37,448 bases of DNA, taken from Mansonella perstans (Eukaryota > Nematoda > Chromadorea > Rhabditida > Onchocercidae). Below the pieces are notes generated by a model that was not told the DNA's origin, did no database searches, and saw only the letters and a list, made by a program, of their open reading frames with translations. Of this stretch, positions 10,745 through 19,395 are shown piece by piece. Each line of letters opens with the position of its first letter. Positions within the stretch are counted from its first letter, which is position 1. Location of the stretch: assembly GCA_037074765.1 (NCBI GenBank), contig JBAMDO010000334.1:1-37448 (forward strand). The letters are read 5' to 3'. The position numbers were made by a program, and so were the translations under genes.

Positions 10745-12106
10745 ATGGCAGAATGTTTGGAAGGAAACAGAGATTTGGATTGTGATAAGAAGATGGATTC
10801 ATTGGGTTATTCCAAGGAACAGGTTTTCGCATTTTAAATTTGTTCATTTATTTGAAATGAAATACTTCTTTTTTGAAATAATTTTCTTTAAATTTTACAA
10901 CTAAAGATTTATATTGTATGATATGGGGTTTTTTTTTTTTTTTTTTTCCTGGGCACAATAGTGATACGTTAATAATTGATATTTTCCAGTTCGATAAATT
11001 TATTCATGATTATCGTGAAATGGCTCAACCTTCTAGCGACAACTTACATGGAAGTCATACTCCTATAGATGCAGAATTGAAAAAGGATTTCATTAATGCA
11101 GAAAGGAAATTGAAGAAAACTTTTTATACCATCAAAAAATACGTTTAAATTATGAATTGTAATTATTTCTTTAGCAATGCCCGTATGTTTGTATCATATA
11201 AATTACATAGAAAGCATGTAGACATTGCTTGCAGTATTATTTATTTTTTTGACTAATATCTTTTGCTGCAATATTTCAGATTTGGCATATATTTTAGTAC
11301 CATGTAGTTTTTTAGGTGGTGAAATGTTATAGGTTTCTTTTTAAGAAATAACAGTGAAGATTAGTAAACTTGGCACTAGAGATAAAGGAACGATAAGAGC
11401 TCAAATGGTATTAACTATTTTTTTTCAAGAAATTTTTTAATTGTGAAGGAAATTGATTATTTTTAGGCTACCGAAAACAGAAGCTTTGGATAGGCTATAC
11501 TTGCGCATCGAATCCATGCTTGAGATTTTCAAAACGGTAGGCTGTAAATGTTGTTTGCAAGAAGCTAGAAATGAGTCTGTATCGTTCTGTTTGCTTAATG
11601 CATTTAATGGAGGTTTGGTTTCAGACAGATGCGAATTACAAAATTTCAGAGTAGGAAGTACTGAAAAAATTTTTAGTTAGAAATAGTCGTAGCAAAAGTA
11701 TCCTATTTATTTTTAGTTAAAGATCGTAAGAGAGGATAATACAGAAGAGTTCAGTTTGCACAATGTTCCTCTACCGGATTATGATGTTGCTGATATCGAA
11801 CTGTTGCTTGGCAGAGAATTTGCACCGCAGCAAATAACTCGTAAAATTGGTCTATCAAAATTCGATGACAAAATGCAGGAGCAAATTATCAGGAGTACCA
11901 AAATGGCTAAAATTTTATTAAACGAATGTGACGAAATTATATTTTCATATCGTCAAGAAGGTTTGCTTCGTACGAGTTTTTATGAACACTATTGAAAATT
12001 TTACAATTATATACAAGCCTGAAATTAAATGAGCGATTTTTAGTCTGATTTTCATATAATGAGTGATTTTTTTTTTTTTGCAGCGCTGAAAAATATGGAG
12101 CTGTAA
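10745..12106 (+). CDS. Unknown acidic helical protein; middle exon unresolved
   Basis: I do not recognise the family. Well-supported exons: 10745-10822 (MAECLEG...), 10990-11142, 11467-11536, 11717-11960 and 12084-12106 (ends LKNMEL, stop TAA). The first pair join in phase 0, and the last three join in phase 0 and then phase 1. The protein is rich in Lys/Glu/Asp and Leu with helix-like stretches (for example ALDRLYLRIESMLEIFKT) and a Pro-rich turn, NVPLPDYDV. No signal peptide or membrane segment is seen. The gap between 11142 and 11467 is the problem: exon 2 ends in phase 0 but exon 4 needs two bases from the exon before. A candidate exon 11355-11407 has the right length (53 bases) but stops in the required frame and is open only in another. 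Alternatives are a 78-aa gene ending at the TAA at 11146 followed by a second gene, a micro-exon, non-canonical splicing, or a damaged gene. Confidence 0.5.
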
Positions 12107-12782
12107 AAGAAATTGTTAATTTTTGTTCGAAGGACAGTATGGATGCAGGACGTATTTTCCATCAGACGAATTCATTCATCATTCACTTTCCGGCGAGTTC
12201 TTTTTTTTCAGTAGCATTTACTCATGATATTTATGTAGTTCACTGTCGAGGATTTGTTCCCAAAAAAAAAAATTACTTTTTACGAACAAGCTAGTTGTTT
12301 CCTTAAAATTCTTAATTACATCTAAGATGAATTAGATCGTTAGTGGTTCTTGTGTCTTATAAGCACACTAAGCACACTTAAGCACACCTAAGCACACTTA
12401 GCGTTTGCTTCACGGTTCTTTTTTCAAATTCTTGCAAGGTTCCATACATCACATATGAAAATCATAAACGAATGAGAAATGACAGATGTTCTTGTGTCTT
12501 GTATCTCTTAATTGATCTAATTTAAATTGTTATTTAATTTCTTCCACATGCTGTTTTTTCAAAGTATCAAGCTATTCCTTTTTCAGGTTCACTACCAATT
12601 TAATTTTCCGGAATAACAACACAGAGAACGCATTTGATGGAATTTCAAGTAAAATCTTGTGCGAGACGCCCTCTTATAAATGCGTAATTTGCAATTTTGG
12701 AATGATATCAACAGAAGTATCCTTGCTGTCAAAAATACATGATATGTTAATATCAACAATAATTTATAATCATATGTTATGG
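12107..12782. other. Intergenic DNA between convergent genes
   Basis: Holds the 3' ends of the unknown plus-strand gene and the minus-strand defensin-like gene. Apart from the short tandem repeat at 12361-12401, nothing coding is supported. The phrase gttcttgtgtctt occurs twice (near 12346 and 12489). Confidence 0.5.
12361..12401 (+). repeat. Short tandem repeat, about 10 bp x 4
   Basis: Four units of the type aagcacactt, with unit lengths of 9-10 bp and small changes. Confidence 0.85.
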
Positions 12783-14995
12783 TCATTCAGGTTGTAATAG
12801 TTCTTCAAAACATTTGCATTGTGTTGTTCCATTTGGAGCTGTCCTAGAAGCGTACACATAACAATAGCCACCTTCCAGTCCCTGTAAAATTATACTGATT
12901 GTTAAGGAAAAAATCATGCAATTTATTAAACAATATGACAAATATTGTGTTTTCTTTAAGGTTGATAATGCAAAATTTCTTTTTCGATAAGGTCGACCGC
13001 ATTATGTACTAATTATTTCACTTTTTTTGAAAGATATATTGAGATTTAAAAAAAAGAAAAAAGAAAAACGAGAAAGGAAATAAGTTAATTAGCAAAGCAA
13101 AACTGTACATATTATCTTTGCATATGAATATGGAGTAATTTTGATAAAGCATTTTGATTTGATTCGAAATAACCTTTGCATTACTGGGAAGTATTTTTCA
13201 AATGTTGCATATAATAAAGCATGTTGCTGTATCTTAATTAAAGGGTATGAATAATAACTAAGTAGAATGAAAATTTGTTTTAATGACATTATAGATATAT
13301 TTGAAGATATTATCAGATAAATAATAAAATAGATGTTAAAGTCAGGACTGGTTACTTAAAAATAATTGATTTAATTCGAAATTTTTGATTGAGACTTTTC
13401 AATATAATTGATATATTATGACGATTAATTTCCCGTAAAATTTTTAATTCTTAATTTGTGAAAAAAAATTAGAGTTTTAAAAACAAAGGAGAAGTTTTTT
13501 TACCATTTTAAGACAATATCCGTTGCATATTTCTTGCACTCCTTTGCATAAACTACCATCAAGCGGTAATTTGTAATGATAACATGAACACGTGAAATCA
13601 CGTCCATCCCATGTGGAACAATGTCCATACCAATAGGAATCCTGCTTACATAATTCATCGCATGCTCGATGATCCGATAAATTACATCCTAATCTAAAAA
13701 TTTGTTTAAATCTTTTTTTTTACTTTTTATATGACAATAAGTCATCTTATTAGTAAATATTCGTGTAAAAACAGTTACAGGAATAGCTGTTGCAATTTTA
13801 CAATAAATTGATTGATGATGATGATGATAAGAGAGGGAAAATTATGCCAACTTGAGAAAGCTTAAATTTCTTCCAACTTCATTTATTTATTTTTTACTTA
13901 ACTCTTTTAGTTAATTGTAGCCAGCATTTATAATTTTCTGAAAATAGTAAAAAAGTGGGAAGAAGTTTTTTTCCTTTTTTTTTAAGGAAACGAAAAAAAA
14001 TCTTGTCACTTTCTTTTTCTCCTATTTTCTTCCTATTGAATTTACACAGTGTGAAAAATGGTGAAATTTTAAAAAATTAATTTAAAATTTTTTTAAACTT
14101 TAATGCAAGAACAGACTCTTAAACTGCAAACATGAAATATTGCTTTATCATGTCAGTGACTGGACGAGACGGTAAAAAAAAGGAAAAAAGAAGATGGCTG
14201 TGTAATTTATGAATGTATGCACTTATTTAATTAATTAAGTCTGCTGCAACTGTAATGTTTAATTTTACAAAAGAAGTCTCAGTAATTTCTCATTAACATT
14301 TAGCTGAATATGATTAAATAGCTTAATGGTACGGTTTAAAAGGTGGTACTGTATTACCTCAATTATTTATGAAAATGTTTTTTTCCTTTTTTTAAAGTAA
14401 GATCGATCACCTAAGCAATATTTCATTTTTTTTATTTGTTTAAATCTTTTTAAAAAATTTAATAAATATGTATATAGAGAAATAACGCACCGTATTTTAG
14501 TTGAAAATTAAAATTTATTTTAAATTAATTAATAGTATTTACATTTAAGGAGCAAAGTAATTTAAAGTATGAATGAAAAAGAGAGAGGAAGAGAAAAAAA
14601 ATCTTTTCTGCTAGGACTCTTTTATCTAATGATGTTTCATATATTGTTGACAGTAAAATATAAACAAATTTAGAAAAAAAAAAGAAACATTTCTGACATT
14701 ACCTTTGCTGTGGGATATCTTTGGTAGTAGTAAGGTTGATGATACAATAAATGACAAGGATGGTTCGGGAATTGATCGAAATATAAGAACAATAAGTGTT
14801 ATTATTACTACTACCACTACCGTTACCACCACTACTACTACTGTATTGCCAGTACCACCGACTGCCATAATGATTTCGATTACTGCAACTCGTCGTTTGA
14901 TTGTTCAATGACATTTGATGATCCGCCAAATAATTTGTTCCTAAGAGATCAACCAACAATAATCGTGTACTATTACTTCGACATACACATACCAT
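12783..14995 (-). CDS. Tandem CS-alpha-beta (defensin-like) Cys-rich protein
   Basis: Three minus-strand exons join in phase: 14995-14703, 13693-13504, 12881-12783, giving 193 aa from the first ATG or 166 aa from the second (14914). The C-terminal half carries two copies of the six-cysteine CS-alpha-beta pattern. Domain 1 has Cys 101, 109, 113, 123, 133, 135 (C-x7-C-x3-C-x9-C-x9-C-x-C). Domain 2 has Cys 147, 154, 158, 168, 183, 185 (C-x6-C-x3-C-x9-C-x14-C-x-C). Both show the GxC gamma-core at Cys 4 (GHC, GYC). This layout is known from invertebrate defensins, nematode ABF peptides and other small disulfide proteins, usually as one domain. The N-terminal half is Ser/Gly/Asn-rich with a short hydrophobic stretch (residues 79-88) but no clean signal peptide, so exon 1 is less sure. 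The second intron falls between Cys 3 and Cys 4 of domain 2. Secretion and antimicrobial activity are inference. Confidence 0.68.
14803..14850. repeat. Imperfect ACT/ACC trinucleotide repeat in coding exon
   Basis: A run of triplets of the types ACT and ACC. On the minus strand it encodes the Ser/Gly-rich stretch of the defensin-like gene in the chosen frame and a poly-Val stretch in another. The exon frame was chosen by splice phase, because the next exon needs two bases from this one. Confidence 0.8.
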
Positions 14996-16456
14996 CTCCT
15001 AGTATCATTTTCCAACATCACGAGTGTCCCCCAAAACCACCCTTCTTTAAACGTTTGAAAACGCTACTCTGTGAATTTCTTAACTTTTTTCTTCTCTTTT
15101 AGCAAAGAAAAACATGTGGAAAAGATACAAATTTTGACGGTTGACATTCTAAATGAACCGACCATTTGGACATTAATTCAAATTTCACCTTTTCAGTCAG
15201 TTAGTTCACTGATGATCCACACATGCATTCAAATGCATTTAAATTGTTAATGAGATCATTCTTCTGATTGCAATCAGTCAATTAAGTCAACTGAAATATT
15301 TCCGCCGATGCATAACAAAAAAAAAAAAAAAAGAGCGCTGAAATCGATTAATTTTTATTATCAATCTATTTGATGAATACTACGTGACGATTGTAATCGT
15401 CGTCGTAGTTCTAACTTGTATCCAGTTTTGCTCATACAGTTCTAAGCATGTGTTTAGCGACTTGATGAATTATTGAGCCTTTGATTACATGATTAGAATT
15501 GAAGAGAACCTGGCAGCATTTAGGCCATCAATTTAAGATGGCAATTTTATCTGTAGAAAGGAAGTGGTCATCCAATTTGGATAGAGGCCTCTGAATTTAC
15601 CTACACATGAATTAATTTAGTATCTAGATGCGAACGCTGTTTTCAAAAATCCTCTGTAGTGATCCAAATCTGCGCATAATTCTTTTCAGCTAGATTAAGC
15701 TATCATTTATCTTGGATGTCACGAAAATTTCATTGAAGTTTGCTGCATGCAAGAAAAGCCACCAAAGCCGTCCACTTTGACATGGCAACATGCTTGAAAG
15801 TCGAGCAGTTCTTTTTTTGATAGCACTTAGATCATCTCTTTGATTGTTTTCGTTGAACCAGTCTCTTTTTGTGTGGAAAACTCAAGAAATTCTTCGCAGG
15901 GCCGTAGGATATTGGTTTTAATATCTTGAAAAGCATTTTGAAGAAGGTTTCTATGGTATAGTCTTAAAGCCTGGTTTGAGTTTATTTTAAAACTGCCCTG
16001 TACTGCATTTGTTTAAAGGCCGTTAATTTTAAGCCTCCTCTGTGAAAGGCCACATCTGTAATGAACATAACAAATGTATTTTTAATTAAAATATAATCGC
16101 TGAGCTTTTGGAAAGAGAATGCATTCAGTATCGAGTATAGTGGAAGGTTATCTTCAGGCTTTCTGCACTGTGTTCATGGTGGTGATTTGTTGTTCTGCAC
16201 AAATTCTAGCATTAGATATCCGCTGTTGTTGTCAATTGCCACGCTTACTTGATATGCCTTTCCAGCGCTACAAAGTTACGACTTGCTCGAGGATTGAATT
16301 CGTCAAGGATATAATTTTGTCATTTGCAGAAACCTTTTGAATAAGTATAGAATTTGTCTTTCTCTCAGGTCAATTTATTTGGGAGCATATACGCTGAAGA
16401 GAACGACATGTTCTTTATTCTTGGGTGAACGACATGTTCTTTATTCTTGGGTTTAA
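14996..16456. other. Unexplained, less AT-rich stretch left of the retroelement
   Basis: From about 15370 to 16456 the composition is visibly less AT-rich than the flanks and simple repeats are rare, as in decayed coding or transposon DNA. No frame stays open long enough to name. The likeliest explanation is the eroded 5' LTR/leader of the BEL/Pao relic or another old insertion (inference). A 17-bp A run lies at about 15316-15332. Confidence 0.4.
16401..16452 (+). repeat. Exact 26-bp tandem duplication
   Basis: Bases 16401-16426 and 16427-16452 are identical (starting gaacgacatgttc). It ends four bases before the open frame of the Gag relic begins, so it sits at or near the 5' breakpoint of that relic. 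Confidence 0.97.
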
Positions 16457-17677
16457 AAAACGTCTACCATCAAGAAGTCGCTCTTCAAGGAATTGGAGTC
16501 CATTAAGGGGAGCGAAAGAGATTGGAAGACCGCGGTCGAAGCGATGGAAAGAGTATTCCGACCCCTGGAAGCCCTAGGTGAGAATCTGGAACAATCTATC
16601 ATAGAATACATCATCGAGGCAAGACTGCCGAATTGGGCTATAGATAAGGTGTATGAACAAAAAGAGAGAGAACAGGTATGGTCGGTTGCTAAACTCCGAT
16701 TATTCCTATGGAAATTGATTGAAAGAAGAGAAGTTGCCAGAACTCAATTCTCTAGTAGTGGGAAGGCAAAGGATTCACAAGATTATAAGCCTCACAAGTT
16801 TCCACGTAATACTAGAGGAGAAACATCTGCCCCAGCTGCAAACGAGCAGCCTAATTCAAAAGGTCAAACAGCGGTCACTGAGTTAAAAAAGGTTACAATG
16901 AGAAAACCACGGAGACCTTGTGCCTTTTGTAACAAAAAACATTGGGATACCGACTGCCAAGAGTATCCCACCCTTAAACGACGATTGGAATGTCTGGAGG
17001 TAATCAAAGCATGCCTCAATTGTCTTGACAAAGGACATGAAGCAAAGGATTGCAATAGGAGCAAACAAAAATGTTTCTACTGCAAAGGTCCACACCATAG
17101 TGCATTGTGTCATATTAAATATGGCGTACAAAATGCTGGACCAACCGATCACACTCCAAATTCTCCAACCTCAACTAATTCAACGATACGAGGGTCAAAT
17201 CAAGGAGCCAAAGAAGTTTTACTCCTGTGCAAAGAAATCACAGTGGGTAACCCAAGAAACCCAAAAATCCAAAAAAGGTCCCTAACATTGTTTGATAGCA
17301 GCTCGCAATTATCCTTTATGACTAAGGATTTAGCAAAGCACCTTAATCTTCAAGGTATGGAAGAAGGCGAAATACGAATTGCTTCATTTGGCAGTAAGAA
17401 ACCAATGCGAAGTTCCACAACTAAAGTAAAAATTGCAGCAAAAATAGGGCAGAATAAAGTTATCCGGTTTGAGGTTAACACGATCGATTATTTGACAAAC
17501 AAGTTACAAGTAGCCAACTTAAAAAATCAGGATTTAGCCTCGATAACCGACCAGGACCAATTAGATGGTCCCAACGACTTCAATTGTACGAAACCAAAGG
17601 ACGATTCCTCAAAGAAAAAATCTTACAATTGCAAATATTTATCAAGTCAATCGAATTTGCGACGTCAAATAGATTGA
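16457..17677 (+). pseudogene. BEL/Pao retrotransposon Gag-protease fragment
   Basis: One open frame of about 406 codons without its true start: a stop lies at 16454 and no ATG opens the frame near its start. By family knowledge it covers the C-terminal part of the Gag region (DUF1759-like, with the conserved ARLPNWAIDKVY block), then three zinc knuckles of the CCHC type at about residues 143-207 (counted from 16493), then the aspartyl-protease-like DUF1758 region. The protease motif at D268 reads FDSSSQ where active BEL/Pao copies have D-S/T-G, so the catalytic loop is altered. The later part (VNTIDYLTNKLQVANL) fits DUF1758, after which similarity fades. The long intact frame means the insertion is not very old, or the frame has been kept. 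No reverse transcriptase follows; DNA to the right jumps to the far end of Pol. Confidence 0.92.
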
Positions 17678-18167
17678 ATATGCACTGAAATCTGACAAAA
17701 GCAATGAGAAGAAAGAAAAATACGAGGCAACAAAAGGAGAAACAGGAATCTTCAGATTGATATATGAAGCGAACAAAGCGATCATCACGTCGATTATGTA
17801 TAAAAAAGAGATGGAAAATGAAATGTAGAAATTCACATTAACCTCGAGTTCGTTTCAAATGCTCTCTTAGGAATCATCGAGGCAATTATTTTCCAAATGT
17901 CAATCTCTTATAGCATCTCAATTCTCACTTATTCATACGGACAAGAACATATCTTATCTAAAGCCAAGCAGAATTCAAGAAGCTATAATGAAACTTCAGC
18001 ATTAGCAATCATCCACAGTGAAAAAAAAGATTTCTTTATCTTACAACAATGAAAGGCGAAATTAAATAAAGAAGATCGTGTACATTTTTTAGTCAAATTC
18101 ATGGAACTGTGAATGTCATCAATGTATCCCACAGTGAATACTCGAATGAAAGATCTCAAGGAGATGA
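17678..18167 (+). other. Degenerate stretch between the two BEL/Pao parts
   Basis: About 490 bp with short open pieces (for example 48 codons ending at the TAG near 17826) that I cannot assign. An intact element would have several kilobases of reverse transcriptase, RNase H and integrase here, so most of Pol is deleted. Composition stays like the element rather than the flanks. Confidence 0.5.
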
Positions 18168-18459
18168 AGTTACTACCAACGGGTATTGTGGAAATTAGTG
18201 AAGATTCAAAAATTTAATATCGGAAGAGATGGAAAGATGAGAAATGTAATGATGCGAATCTCTAATGAGAAATTCTTCAATCCACTGATCGACTTATTTT
18301 ATCTCCTTAGAAGTAAATGTGAAAAAGTCCGAAAAAAAAGCGACAAAATATAGGCTGAGTGAGGAACCAATTGCTCTGCGAATTAGAGTAGCACAAAGAA
18401 AGCAAATCCAACCAAGTTCAATAATAAAAAAATTTACTACTAACAACCAAACTAAATGA
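18168..18459 (+). pseudogene. BEL/Pao Pol C-terminal (DUF5641-like) fragment
   Basis: An open piece 18168-18353 carries the conserved end of BEL/Pao polyproteins: LWKLVKI, then GRDGKMRNV, then a PLIDLFYLL block. It ends in TAG at 18351-18353. A second open piece in another frame begins at 18352 (RLSEEPIALRIR) and runs to TGA at 18459, which fits a single frameshift near the join. The same strand and order as the Gag fragment show that both belong to one internally deleted element. No clear 3' LTR was identified. Confidence 0.8.
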
Positions 18460-19390
18460 CATGTTAATTATACTCCTCAAATCTAAAATCTTCTCTCAAT
18501 TAGGAGTGTCAAAAAAATCGAAATAATTGTATTTTCTTTTGGCATAAAATGTTTGGCATAAGCCAGATTATATAATGCCAAGATTATTTTTCTATGAGAC
18601 ATGATTAACTGCAAAATGTCACTTAATGATTTAATACATTGTTTTGTACAATATTTTGATTTGACTTGTTTTCGATTTCTTTTTTGCGCAACAAATTTGT
18701 AATACTTTTTGTTTTAAAACAATGATTTTGTTTTCACCAAAATATGTGAGGCTTCATTGTTTATAACCGGTCTCTAAGCTGTATGTCTACGGTAAAAGAA
18801 AAGGCAGCCATTATGATAAACATACATATGATTCTTATCAACATATCTCTCTTTGTTATCGAATAGTTTGTTAGTTTTTGGTTTAAGCATCTATTATCAT
18901 TTAAAATGATATGACTAATGATACTATAACATACAAAAAATGATCTTTTAATTTTTAAATTCCTTATAAACAAGTCATCCTATATAAAGTTGTTCTAGTT
19001 ATTTACTCAATTCATTGTTAATGTCAGTGTCAGTGTTATTCCTTCAACATATTTATTCTCTTTAAAAGCTGTATTGGAAATTTTAAATATGCGCAATTTT
19101 TGATTAATCATAATGATAATTCACAATGATGCTCTTTCGATAAACTACAATATTCATGAAAAAGTAGTAGTAATAAATAGAACCGGTTTTTAGTCTTCAA
19201 AATTAACCAGTTGCGGTTTTATTTTCACGTCTTTTTGCAATTTAAATATCATATATCGTCATTTTTGAGCATATTTTCTGTACAGATTCGCAAATTTATA
19301 CTTAATGTATTCATTTTTACTTTTAATAATGTACTATACGGTACTAGAATTCATTCATGTCAAATTAAAATAAAAATTTAAAAGATAAAT
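18460..19390. other. Intergenic AT-rich DNA
   Basis: No gene seen. It contains whatever is left of the 3' LTR of the BEL/Pao relic, if any, and the 5' flank of the TTC38 homologue. Confidence 0.5.
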
Positions 19391-19395
19391 TACAG
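19391..19395 (+). promoter_or_regulatory. Putative trans-splice acceptor directly before the TTC38 ATG
   Basis: TACAG ends at the base before the ATG at 19396. With no upstream exon visible, a spliced leader joined directly to the start codon is a good fit, a common arrangement in nematodes. Confidence 0.5.

Noticed and set aside
12361..12401. Possible degenerate telomere repeat (nematode TTAGGC type)
   Set aside because: The unit is about 10 bp and contains cacac; only a few bases resemble the telomere unit.
14626..14868. Minus-strand ORF with a poly-Val stretch resembling a membrane helix
   Set aside because: It comes from the GTA/GTG-type repeat, and its splice phase does not fit the next Cys-rich exon, whereas the overlapping Ser/Gly frame does.
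16119..16340. 73-codon plus-strand ORF rich in Cys and hydrophobic residues
   Set aside because: No family resemblance, no splice context, and it lies in a decayed region next to the retroelement.
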